Origin: Algivirga pacifica
Lineage (GTDB): Bacteria > Bacteroidota > Bacteroidia > Cytophagales > Flammeovirgaceae
Direction of reading: 5' to 3'
DNA: 64,000 nt
Assembly (NCBI RefSeq): GCF_039543525.1
Contig: NZ_BAABJX010000052.1
Coordinates: 1 to 64,000, forward strand
The position numbers and the translations under genes were made by a program. Below, piece by piece: positions 26,693 through 34,266 of this stretch. The notes beneath the pieces were generated by a model. The model was not told where the DNA came from. It did no database searches and saw nothing but the letters and a program-made list of their open reading frames with translations. Numbering within the stretch: the first letter of the stretch is position 1; the number at the start of each line of letters is the position of its first letter.

Positions 26693-28033
26693 TTATTGCT
26701 TCTTAATTCCTAGAAGCTCAACATCAAATTTCAATACGCTGAAAGGCTTGATCATCGCACCAGCCCCACGGCTACCGTAAGCCAAGTGTGAAGGAATAAA
26801 GAAAGTTGCTTTACTTCCTGTAGGTAGAAGAACTACACCTTCGTCCCATCCTTTGATTACACGGCCTTTTCCGATAACAGTAGAGAATGGCTGTCCTCTA
26901 TCCAAAGAAGAATCAAATTTCTCACCACTCAACAAGGTACCTGTATAATGAATGTCTACAGTGTCACCAGGAGTAGGTTTTGTTCCATCTCCCTTTTCGG
27001 TGATTACATAATATAGTCCTGACTCTGTTTTTTGAGCATCAATATTATTTTCTTTCAGGTATTCCTGAATAAGTTGGTCATCGATATTTACGTGCTCTTT
27101 GACTTTTGCTTCTTGCTCTAGTCTACGCTTCTCTGCTAGGGCTTTTTGCTCTGCTTGATATTCTTCTTTGTTAAGAATATCCATCATTTCTACTTCAAAT
27201 TTCAATATGCTAAAAGCACCAATATCTTCGCTCACACGCTGAGGTCCAAACGCTAATCCAGAAGGGACATAGATAGTTGCCTGAGAGCCTTTAGGAATCT
27301 GCTTGAACCCTTCGTCCAGACCTCTGATTTGCTGGCGGCCGATAGGGAATGTGACAGGCTCTTGAGGATCTTTACCTAAGGATTTTCCATCAAGGGTCAT
27401 CCCTTTAAGCATCACTTTGATAAACTCATTGTTGGTTGGGATAGGGCCATCTCCTTTCTTATCAAATACGATATATACCCCGTTCTCTGTCTTGGTACCT
27501 TCCAGGTTATTTTCTTTTAGGTATTTAGCAATTTCTTCATCATCAAGGGTTTTATGTTCCTCAATTTTTGCTTTCATCTCCTCTTCCTGCTGCTTTTGCT
27601 TTTCTTCTGCTTCCTCCGGAGACATGATATCGATGATCTTTACTCCTAATTTAATATCCTCATTAGGTTGTGTGTATGGAGGGATTTGTGGTCCGAAGAT
27701 CGTTTGTGACTTTTCTTCAAACAAAAGGCTATCGCCTTTGGCGCCTACACGGAAGATCTCTTTTAGGTAAGGAGAACCGCTACGTTCCAAAGCTACTCTT
27801 GGTGCTGAGATAGCATCTCTATCAGAAGCAAATAAAAGAGAGTCATTGGAATTATATACAGAGAAATGAAATTCTACAATGTCATTAACACCCGGTTTCT
27901 CTCCTTTAGTGTTGACTTTGTGATAATATTTATAACCTGATTTTGTGGTTTTCAGTTTATCAGCGTCGTTGCAGGCAGTAAAGGTCGTTGCCATCGCTGC
28001 CAATGCGATGATTGCTTGTTTTTTGTTTAGCAT
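26693..28033 (-). CDS. FKBP-type lipoprotein with three FKBP-like domains
   Basis: A 446-residue lipoprotein with lipobox FTAC near residue 20. Three FKBP-like units follow, joined by charged Glu/Lys-rich helices: about 30-140 (degenerate), 165-290 (partly degenerate, with IRGLDEGFKQIPKGSQA) and 325-446. The third is canonical: VDIHYTGTLLSGEKFDSS, IKGWDEGVVLLPTGSKA and IPSHLAYGSRGAGAMI. The long linkers (about 140-165 and 285-325) should form coiled or extended helices, giving a beads-on-a-string chaperone in the periplasm. It precedes the two other FKBP lipoprotein genes in the same direction. Confidence 0.85.
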   Translation of the reverse strand: MLNKKQAIIALAAMATTFTACNDADKLKTTKSGYKYYHKVNTKGEKPGVNDIVEFHFSVYNSNDSLLFASDRDAISAPRVALERSGSPYLKEIFRVGAKGDSLLFEEKSQTIFGPQIPPYTQPNEDIKLGVKIIDIMSPEEAEEKQKQQEEEMKAKIEEHKTLDDEEIAKYLKENNLEGTKTENGVYIVFDKKGDGPIPTNNEFIKVMLKGMTLDGKSLGKDPQEPVTFPIGRQQIRGLDEGFKQIPKGSQATIYVPSGLAFGPQRVSEDIGAFSILKFEVEMMDILNKEEYQAEQKALAEKRRLEQEAKVKEHVNIDDQLIQEYLKENNIDAQKTESGLYYVITEKGDGTKPTPGDTVDIHYTGTLLSGEKFDSSLDRGQPFSTVIGKGRVIKGWDEGVVLLPTGSKATFFIPSHLAYGSRGAGAMIKPFSVLKFDVELLGIKKQ

Positions 28034-28130
28034 GTCCTTAATAATCTATAAAAATCTACTCTGTTTGCATTAAACCCCTAAACTACTATAAATCTTAAAG
28101 AGCCAAACGGCCTTAGTCGTTAAATAATAA

Positions 28131-28172
28131 TAAAAAAAGGAGAAAACACTGTGTCCTAGTGTCTTCTCCTTT
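28131..28172 (-). terminator. Terminator hairpin downstream of the DHH gene
   Basis: Arms 28137-28150 and 28158-28172 pair with one wobble. The A run at 28132-28138 is a T run on the minus strand, so it should stop transcription coming from the DHH gene, 290 bp after its stop. Confidence 0.65.
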
Positions 28173-28176
28173 ATTT

Positions 28177-28222
28177 GTTCATGATGTTTAATTGAGCTTC
28201 GCTCGTTCATGATGTTTAGTTG
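28177..28222. repeat. 46-bp repeat F, copy 1
   Basis: A 46-bp module made of TTCATGA, TGTTTAA, the self-pairing GAGCTTCGCTC, then TTCATGA and TGTTTAG. Copy 2 at 28415-28460 is its reverse complement with four mismatches. Further copies are at 34218-34263 and 41044-41090. Confidence 0.75.
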
Positions 28223-28414
28223 ATGCTTATTTTCTTCTTATGAAGAATAACTGTTACACTAATAAATGACTCTGTTGAATTTCATTGCTTTGTAATGAGT
28301 TGAGCGAGCAAAGCCTCAGTTCAACTCACCGAAGGTGAAATTCAAGATGCCATGTAATGGATTCAACAAAACTGTTGAGCAAGTATGATGGTTACTTATC
28401 CAAACTGAATAAAA
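28223..28414. other. Spacer between the inverted F repeats
   Basis: About 190 bp with further dyad structure, for example TTGAATTTCA (near 28274) matched by TGAAATTCAA (near 28335), and TGAGTTGAGC matched by a diverged copy. No reading frame is seen. With its flanks it forms one large imperfect palindrome between the FKBP and DHH genes. Confidence 0.45.
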
Positions 28415-28460
28415 CAACTAAACACTATGAACGAGCGAAGCTCAATTAAACACTATGAAC
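28415..28460. repeat. 46-bp repeat F, copy 2 (inverted)
   Basis: The reverse complement of copy 1 with four differences. It ends 3 bp before the stop codon of the DHH gene on the minus strand, so it lies in that gene's 3' untranslated region. Confidence 0.75.
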
Positions 28461-28462
28461 AT

Positions 28463-29491
28463 TTACTCGCTGACCGTTTGTTGAATTTCCTGTAGTGCTT
28501 TCTTGAAGATATCAACAGCTTCCTCTAGTGTGCTGTGGGGAAGTCTTCCGCCAGCGGCATTTTTATGTCCGCCTCCATTAAAATATTTTGATGCCATATC
28601 TGCGACAGAAACATCGCCAACAGAGCGGAGTGATAATTTGATGCCTTCAGAATCATCACTTTCTTTAAAGAGGGCAGCTACTTGTATTCCTGCAACAGAT
28701 AATGCATAATTCACTAGTCCTTCTGTATCTCCAGTTTGAATATTGAAGCGATCACGTACTTCCATAGAAATACAAAAATACCCGGCTTTTAGCTCAGGGA
28801 TAAAGGTAAGGTTTTCTTGAAGAGCATAACCCAAGAAGCGTAATCGACTTTCTGTATTATTGTCATAGACCAAGTTGTGAATCAAACTAGTGTCAATTCC
28901 TACTTCTTTAAGGTTGGCTGCAATTCTTAAGGTACGACTAGAAGTGCTAGGGAACTTAAAAGAGCCTGTGTCTGTCATGATACCTGCATAAATGCATTTG
29001 GCAATATCTTCGTCAATCTTTTCCAGACCATTGTCCATTTCAATAAACTCATAGATTAACTGTGCTGTCGCTGCGGCATTAATATCCCAAAGCTCAAAGT
29101 CAGCAAAGTCTTCTTTTCCTCTATGGTGATCAATAAGAACAATAGGTTTTTGCCCTACTTTAGTAGATAATAGATGACCAAGACCATCAATACGGCTAAG
29201 TGCCGAAAAATCCAGACAAAAATAGATATCGGCTTCTTCTAGCTTTTCTTCGGCCTTTTCTCGCTGATCTTTATGGGTGTAGATAAGGACGTCATCGTTG
29301 CCTTTCATCCAGAACAAAAAGCTAGGGTAGTCCGTTGGAGAAATGACCGTGGTGGTATGTCCACTTTTTTGAAGATATGAAGACAGCGCCAAGCAAGAAC
29401 CTAATGCATCAGCATCTGGCTTGATATGTGGAAAAATAACCACCTTCTTTGGCGTTAATAAAATATCTTGTAGCGCTTTAAAATTATTCAT
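28463..29491 (-). CDS. nrnA: DHH/DHHA1 phosphoesterase, NrnA-type oligoribonuclease/pAp phosphatase
   Basis: A 342-residue enzyme that degrades short RNA oligomers and dephosphorylates 3'-phosphoadenosine 5'-phosphate. The DHH domain shows VIFPHIKPDADALGS near 20-35, FCLDFSALSRI near 85 and the signature VLIDHHRG near 117. The C-terminal DHHA1 domain ends with the Gly-rich FNGGGHKNAAGG near 306, which binds the substrate. I take the ATG at 29491; an in-frame TTG at 29518 would add nine residues that do not fit the family. It is divergent from udk. Confidence 0.9.
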   Translation of the reverse strand: MNNFKALQDILLTPKKVVIFPHIKPDADALGSCLALSSYLQKSGHTTTVISPTDYPSFLFWMKGNDDVLIYTHKDQREKAEEKLEEADIYFCLDFSALSRIDGLGHLLSTKVGQKPIVLIDHHRGKEDFADFELWDINAAATAQLIYEFIEMDNGLEKIDEDIAKCIYAGIMTDTGSFKFPSTSSRTLRIAANLKEVGIDTSLIHNLVYDNNTESRLRFLGYALQENLTFIPELKAGYFCISMEVRDRFNIQTGDTEGLVNYALSVAGIQVAALFKESDDSEGIKLSLRSVGDVSVADMASKYFNGGGHKNAAGGRLPHSTLEEAVDIFKKALQEIQQTVSE

Positions 29492-29666
29492 ATTCAATAC
29501 GTAAATAATAAAGGGCAAAGGTCTAAAGTTTTCCCTATAATCACAAATATTTGAAAATTCCTGACGTATAACCTCCTATTCATCGCTCTTTTTTGCAAAT
29601 GTGTTGAGTATATTTGTTGTTCTTTTATTAAGACAACGATCATTTACACATATACTAGTCATAATT

Positions 29667-30296
29667 ATGAGGCCTTTTGTGGTTGGAATTACCGGAGGGA
29701 GTGGTTCCGGAAAGACATACTTTCAGAAAAAATTAACGGCAGAGTTAGGTGCTGAGAACCTATGTATTGTCTCTCATGACAATTATTATAGGACGATAGA
29801 CCAGCAGCCTAAGGACAGCAACGGTGTCGAAAACTTTGACCGCCCGGAATCTATTGATTTACACTCCTATGCGGAGGATATTAAAAAGCTTAAAGCAGGG
29901 GAAGTGATCCAGCGTATGGAATATACCTTTAATAATCCTGCCTTGACTCCTCGTCTACTTACTTTTGAACCTAGGCCTATTATCATCCTGGAGGGCATTT
30001 TTGTTTTTCATAACAAAGAGGTCTCTGATTTAATAGATCTCAAGTTATTTGTAGATGCTAAACCTCACGTTCAGATTAAGCGTAGGATTATGAGGGATAC
30101 TATGGAAAGAGATAGTGATTTGACGGATGTACTCTATCGCTATGAACATCATATTATGCCTTCTTATGAAAAGTATATAGCAATCCATAAAAATACTGTA
30201 GATTTGGTTATCTGTAATGACCACGGCTTTGATCAAGCACTGAATGTGGTGACTACTTTTTTGAAAAGCAAAATCGAAGAAAGGATTAATGAATAA
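29667..30296 (+). CDS. udk: Uridine kinase
   Basis: A 209-residue P-loop kinase that phosphorylates uridine and cytidine in pyrimidine salvage. Walker A GITGGSGSGKT is at residues 7-17; SHDNYYR near 39 and NFDRPESIDL near 59 are the nucleoside-binding segments, and IILEGIFVFHN near 110 holds the Walker B strand. RRIMRDTMERD near 140 is the lid. I use the ATG at 29667, which gives the family N-terminus MRPFVVGITGG; a GTG 66 nt upstream would add an unrelated hydrophobic tail. It overlaps the next gene by 8 nt, so the two are probably translated together. Confidence 0.92.
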   Translation: MRPFVVGITGGSGSGKTYFQKKLTAELGAENLCIVSHDNYYRTIDQQPKDSNGVENFDRPESIDLHSYAEDIKKLKAGEVIQRMEYTFNNPALTPRLLTFEPRPIIILEGIFVFHNKEVSDLIDLKLFVDAKPHVQIKRRIMRDTMERDSDLTDVLYRYEHHIMPSYEKYIAIHKNTVDLVICNDHGFDQALNVVTTFLKSKIEERINE

Positions 30297-30990
30297 GAAA
30301 ATCGCAGTCATTGGCTTAGGGCATTTTGGTAGAGCGGTAGCTAGAAAGCTGTCAGCCCAAGGAGTGGAGGTGTTGGCTATAGATAGAGATTTAGAGTTAG
30401 TAGATGTTATTAAGGATGATGTTGCTTATGCAGTGGCATTAGACTCTACAGATATTAAAGCTTTAAAAGCTCAGAACGTTGTGGAAATGGACGCTATTCT
30501 AGTAGCGATCGGTAAAAATGTAGAAGGTCTTTTATTGACTACCGTTTTGTTGCAGGAGTTAGGAGTGAAGCGTATTGTGGCAAGAGCTGTGAGTACACAG
30601 CAAAAGAAGATTCTGGAGAAATTACAGGTCGAAGAAATTATTGATCCAGAAACGCATGTGGGGGGATTGGTTGCAGAACAACTTATTACTCCTGAAAGAC
30701 GCTCCTTTATGGCTTTGCCTGATGGATATGAAATTGTCCAAATAAAGACTCCTACGCGGGTAGTGGGAAGTACAGTTGATGAAATTGACTTTCAGGACAA
30801 CTATGACTTAAGATTGATAGGGCTATTGAGAGGGTATGAAGTGCCGGCTTTGGATGGTACATTGAGGATAGAAAAAGAAGAGCATCTGGTGGCGAACCCT
30901 CAACTGAATCTGGTATTAGCACCTACCGATATATTAATCCTTTATGGTAAGACATTGGATATAGAGACCTTTATTAAAGTTAATAAATAG
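30289..30990 (+). CDS. KtrA/TrkA-type potassium uptake regulatory protein
   Basis: A 233-residue cytoplasmic RCK protein that gates a Ktr/Trk K+ channel by binding nucleotides. The RCK_N Rossmann fold begins VIGLGHFGRAVARKL at residues 7-21, with AIDRD near 34 as the ribose-binding end and VALDSTD near 50. The RCK_C domain covers about 145-230. The membrane partner KtrB is not in this window. The start codon lies inside udk (8-nt overlap), which means translational coupling of a nucleoside kinase with a K+ regulator. Confidence 0.88.
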   Translation: MNKKIAVIGLGHFGRAVARKLSAQGVEVLAIDRDLELVDVIKDDVAYAVALDSTDIKALKAQNVVEMDAILVAIGKNVEGLLLTTVLLQELGVKRIVARAVSTQQKKILEKLQVEEIIDPETHVGGLVAEQLITPERRSFMALPDGYEIVQIKTPTRVVGSTVDEIDFQDNYDLRLIGLLRGYEVPALDGTLRIEKEEHLVANPQLNLVLAPTDILILYGKTLDIETFIKVNK

Positions 30991-31035
30991 CGAGCTTAAA
31001 TTACTTGAGTAAAAGTAATAGATTGGTAGCTTTGA

Positions 31036-31130
31036 GGATAAAGGATAAAGGATAAAGGATAAAGGATAAAGGATAAAGGATAAAGGATAAAGGATAAAGG
31101 ATAAAGGATCAGTTTTTCCTTTATCCTTTC
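31036..31130. repeat. Heptad array G: (GGATAAA) about 10.5 copies with inverted tail
   Basis: Exact tandem GGATAAA units fill 31036-31109. After an 8-nt loop CAGTTTTT, the segment 31118-31130 (CCTTTATCCTTTC) is the reverse complement of the array, so the RNA can fold into a long hairpin. It lies between the convergent ktrA-type gene and the small ORF at 31143. It is the most regular array in the window and a likely site of length variation. Confidence 0.9.
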
Positions 31131-31142
31131 TCTATTTATACT

Positions 31143-31388
31143 TTATTTGACAACGGAACGCAGCGACTTGGAGTAGGATAGAATCCTATCGGTCACTTCT
31201 TTGCTGGGTTTTTTCTCTATCGCTTGTATGGACTTCTTCAAGGAGAGAAGCCTAAAAAACTCTTCACAAAACTGATCATCCTCCATCAGTAGACGGCTAG
31301 CCTCCCTAGCTTCTTCCTGAGAACAATCATTGTACAGGTATTTAACTAATAAGTCTTGTTTACTGCTGTAATTTTGTAGTGTTGGCAT
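31143..31388 (-). CDS. Small protein encoded with an ECF sigma factor, possible regulator
   Basis: An 81-residue acidic-then-basic protein, starting MPTLQNYSSKQDLLVKYLYND, with no membrane helix, no zinc-binding Cys/His motif and no export signal. The helical segment SQEEAREASRLLMEDDQFCEEFFRL is similar in outline to the N-terminal sigma-binding helices of anti-sigma factors, but I cannot assign a family. Its start codon lies inside the sigma gene (29-nt overlap), so the two are translated together. A direct interaction with the sigma factor is inferred from that coupling only. Confidence 0.6.
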   Translation of the reverse strand: MPTLQNYSSKQDLLVKYLYNDCSQEEAREASRLLMEDDQFCEEFFRLLSLKKSIQAIEKKPSKEVTDRILSYSKSLRSVVK

Positions 31389-31962
31389 GAGAATCTGAGC
31401 TTTGGTCCATCATCTTTCGCATGTTGATCAAAGCATAGCGCATTCTTCCCAAAGCCGTATTAATACTAACGTCTGTCGCTTCCGCAATTTCCTGAAAGCT
31501 CATTTGCATATAATGACGCATCATTAACACCTCTCTTTGAGAGTCAGGTAGTCTTTTGATCAATTCACGAACAGTTGAATGAGTTTCATTTTTGATTTTT
31601 AGCTCTTCGATGGAGTCCTCTGAGAATTCCAGGGTATTGAAAACGTTTGTGCCATCTTCCATTATAATAGTTGGGTAACGTTTTTGTTTTCTGAAATGAT
31701 CAATTGCCATATTGTGGGCTATTCGGGAAATCCAAGGAAGGAACTTACCTTCTTCGTTGTATCTACCCGATTTTATGGTATTAATGGCTTTAATAAAAGT
31801 GTCTTGTAAGATATCCTCAGCCACGTATTGATCTTTTACAATAACAAGGATTGTGGTATAAAGCTTATTTTTATGTCTGTTGACAAGTGTTTCAAACGCC
31901 GCCTCATTTCCTTTTATGTATTGTCTGATCAGATCACAGTCACTAACACTATATTTTTTCAT
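31360..31962 (-). CDS. ECF-type RNA polymerase sigma factor
   Basis: A 200-residue sigma-70 family protein with only regions 2 and 4. Region 2 has FETLVNRHKNKLYTTILVI near 20-38, then YVAEDILQDTFIKAI near 44-58, and ISRIAHNMAIDHFRKQKR near 80-97. Region 4 has LPDSQREVLMMRHYMQMS near 145 and the helix-turn-helix FQEIAEATDVSINTALGRMRYAL near 163-185. It is a group of SigW-like Bacteroidota sigma factors by size. The last 29 nt overlap the small ORF at 31143-31388. A 615-bp spacer precedes it. Confidence 0.92.
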   Translation of the reverse strand: MKKYSVSDCDLIRQYIKGNEAAFETLVNRHKNKLYTTILVIVKDQYVAEDILQDTFIKAINTIKSGRYNEEGKFLPWISRIAHNMAIDHFRKQKRYPTIIMEDGTNVFNTLEFSEDSIEELKIKNETHSTVRELIKRLPDSQREVLMMRHYMQMSFQEIAEATDVSINTALGRMRYALINMRKMMDQSSDSHANTTKLQQ

Positions 31963-32577
31963 GGTAGATACATTTAGTTAACGATAGAGTAATAGTTGTA
32001 TTGTCTTAAAGCGAGCATTATCAGAAAAAGTCAAATAAAGATTTGAAGTAGAAAAGTAACATGACTGGATTGTTTTGAAAACAGATTCCGTTAACGCTCA
32101 TTTGTAAATTTTTGTAAATACTGCTGGAATTCAAATTTATTAATCTAATAATCCATGACATTCATCGAAAGTTGAGGGGGGTTGATCTAATCAAGGAGGT
32201 ATTAAACAGTTGTCGTACCCTAAAAAGGTATTTTTCTGACAATTATTTGGACCTGCCGAAAGTTGGTTAAATCAAGAAGGAGCAGTGAGCTAAAAGAAGT
32301 GCACAGGGAGGTTATCTTGAAAAAGTACAATTTTAAGGAAGCTATTCTCTCACGATGGTATTATATCGTTGTAGTTTATTTTAAAATATTATTTGGCTTT
32401 ATGTGTTAGTTATATTTGGTATTTAATGCATTTGCTTCCTTTGATTAACAAGTTGTGAAGTAATTGTTTATGGTTTGTGAATATCTATTCACTTAGTGCA
32501 TTGAATTATTACTATTATTTGTGTTAGTCATATAGAAGGGGTGATTTTTATCTATAAATGAATAAGGAAAAGATTGT
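31963..32577. other. 615-bp divergent intergenic region, no gene recognised
   Basis: Between the sigma factor gene and tadA. It has no heptad array and no strong hairpin. A 31-codon reading frame (32317-32409, TTG start after AGGGAGG) is present but too short and featureless to call. The segment CAAATTTA at 32132-32139 would be a -7 box for the sigma gene, without a -33 partner. Confidence 0.5.
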
Positions 32578-33024
32578 ATGAAAATAGATATGGACGAGTA
32601 TTATATGCGAATAGCTCTCGCAGAAGCGGAGAAAGCAGCTATTGAGGGAGAAATTCCAGTAGGAGCCTTAGTGGTAAGCCAGGGAAAGATTTTAGGTAAA
32701 GGGTATAATCAGGTAGAGCGCCTTAATGATCCTACAGCACATGCGGAGATGCTAGCCATCACCAGCGCAACGAATCACCTAGGGGGGAAGTATCTTAGTG
32801 AGTGTACTTTGTATGTTACACTGGAACCTTGCGTAATGTGTGGAGGGGCTACTTTTTGGACCCAGATGGGACGAATTGTTTTCGGAGCAAAAGACCCCAA
32901 AAGAGGTTTTATGCGCTTGACTCCAGAGGTAAAGCATCCTAAAACAGAGATTGTCTCCGGAGTTTTGGAGGAGGAGTGTCAAGCATTGATTCTAAATTTT
33001 TTCAAGTCTCTTAGAACATCCTAA
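32578..33024 (+). CDS. tadA: tRNA-specific adenosine deaminase
   Basis: A 148-residue zinc deaminase that converts A34 to inosine in tRNA-Arg(ACG). The zinc site is His-Ala-Glu at residues 55-57 (TAHAEMLA) and PCVMC at 84-88. YYMRIALAEAEKA at 8-20 and EIPVGALVV at 25-33 match the family N-terminus. The C-terminal part contains DPKRGFMR near 107, somewhat diverged from the usual DPKxGA(x)GS. Related guanine deaminases share the fold, but length and the EIPVGA segment favour TadA. It is followed by a 138-bp spacer. Confidence 0.88.
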   Translation: MKIDMDEYYMRIALAEAEKAAIEGEIPVGALVVSQGKILGKGYNQVERLNDPTAHAEMLAITSATNHLGGKYLSECTLYVTLEPCVMCGGATFWTQMGRIVFGAKDPKRGFMRLTPEVKHPKTEIVSGVLEEECQALILNFFKSLRTS

Positions 33025-33162
33025 TAAGTAATTAGAATGGTGAAAAATATTTTAAAACTATTGTAAAAGAATGTTTTAATTATTTAACACGATCAAACTG
33101 CTGGATTAAAGCACTTATATTTTTTCTGACTAGAAAATTCGTTAAGCCAGCTTTAATCCATT

Positions 33163-34152
33163 ATGAGAATTCATTCAAAATTATCTCTGCTTCCTCTTGT
33201 TTGCTTATTCTTAGTTCCTACTTTTCTTTTTGCAGATGAGAGTGGTCGTGAAGTTTCAGCGATTCTGAAAGAGCGGGAAACATCTGTTTCCGTAGTCTAT
33301 GTAGAAAAAGAAAAAGGGAGAAAGTATCCTCGGGGATATAGGACACACTATACGCTTTACTTAAAGGAGTGTGATAAAAAAGTAACTATCGCAGATGGGA
33401 ATACGAGTAAGTATATGATTAATCCCAATGGGTTCCAGTACTTAGGTGGTGTGGGATTTAAAGAAGGAAGTGCTGACTATAAGGAAAGGGTGTATTCTTT
33501 GGCGTATGAGGTATTGTTTGCTGTAGAAGGGAAGTATGATGCTATCAATACTTATGATAGAGGTGTTTTTTCTTTTGGTTTTATTCAAAATAATGCCAAG
33601 AAGGGAGAGCTGACAGCTTATATGAGTTACTTGAAAAATGAATATTACTCTCTTTATCAACGCTACTTTGAGCATAAAGGAATTTTAGTGGAGAGAGATG
33701 AAGAAGGAGCTGAAGAGGTCCGTGTATTAACTAAGGAAGGAGTTTTGTTGAGAGCAGATCAGGCTTGGGAGTATATGGCAACGGATATACAAGTAATAGG
33801 TTGCTTTATTGCGGCAGCTCATCATCCGGAGATTTGTAAGTCACAAAGACTTTTCTTACACCAGAAGTACAGTTATAATTTCTTATATAGCTCGTTTAGA
33901 TTTAAGGGAGATTCTTATGACTGGAGGCAGTTTGTAGGAAATGATCAGCGCTTAATGGCAGCAATTATTACGTTATCTGTAAACTTAGGTGTACAAGGTG
34001 CTCGAGAGTTATTTCAGAAAGCGATTAATGAGGTAGGAGTACTCTATGACCTCCCGGAGGAAATCAGTGTGGATTTACTCCTCCGACAAGTAAGGTCTAT
34101 TGGGAGAGATGCCAGAATTACTAAACGGATTAATTTAATTTTAGAATCATAG
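33163..34152 (+). CDS. Secreted protein with lysozyme-like motif, function not assigned
   Basis: A 329-residue protein with a clear signal peptide (1-25, ending FLFADESG). The central part reads VLFAVEGKYDAINTYDRGVFSFGFIQNN near 120-148. A Glu followed by a Gly-x-x-Ser-Phe-Gly-x-x-Gln pattern like this is typical of lysozyme-like folds (chitosanases and phage muramidases), so a peptidoglycan- or polysaccharide-cleaving activity is possible. The rest is helical with no further motif. Family assignment is by this one motif and is uncertain. It converges with mutS over a terminator. Confidence 0.6.
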   Translation: MRIHSKLSLLPLVCLFLVPTFLFADESGREVSAILKERETSVSVVYVEKEKGRKYPRGYRTHYTLYLKECDKKVTIADGNTSKYMINPNGFQYLGGVGFKEGSADYKERVYSLAYEVLFAVEGKYDAINTYDRGVFSFGFIQNNAKKGELTAYMSYLKNEYYSLYQRYFEHKGILVERDEEGAEEVRVLTKEGVLLRADQAWEYMATDIQVIGCFIAAAHHPEICKSQRLFLHQKYSYNFLYSSFRFKGDSYDWRQFVGNDQRLMAAIITLSVNLGVQGARELFQKAINEVGVLYDLPEEISVDLLLRQVRSIGRDARITKRINLILES

Positions 34153-34185
34153 AAAAAAGCTGACTCATAAAGGGTCAGCTTTTTT
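34153..34185. terminator. Bidirectional terminator between the secreted protein gene and mutS
   Basis: Perfect 12-bp arms, 34153-34164 and 34174-34185 (GCTGAC core), with A run on the left and T run on the right. Confidence 0.85.
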
Positions 34186-34217
34186 CGTGTTCATGCTATT
34201 TAGTTTCTAAAGCAAAA

Positions 34218-34263
34218 CAACTAAACATTATGAACGAGCGAAGCTCAATTAAACAACATGAAC
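34218..34263. repeat. 46-bp repeat F, copy 3
   Basis: Same orientation as copy 2 at 28415 (contains GAGCGAAGCTC) with only a few changes. It ends 3 bp before the stop codon of mutS, exactly as copy 2 ends before the DHH stop. A short opposing GTTCATGCTATTTAGTTT at 34188 could pair with it. Confidence 0.75.
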
Positions 34264-34266
34264 AAA

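Noticed and set aside
29601..29666. GTG start that would lengthen uridine kinase by 22 residues
   Set aside because: The added residues are hydrophobic and unlike the family; the ATG at 29667 fits.
31036..31130. Tandem repeat considered as CRISPR or coding repeat
   Set aside because: The unit is 7 bp with no spacers, and it lies in a non-coding gap.
32317..32409. A 31-codon reading frame with TTG start behind an AGGGAGG sequence
   Set aside because: Too short, TTG start, no recognisable composition or neighbour link; Shine-Dalgarno sequences are a poor guide in this phylum.
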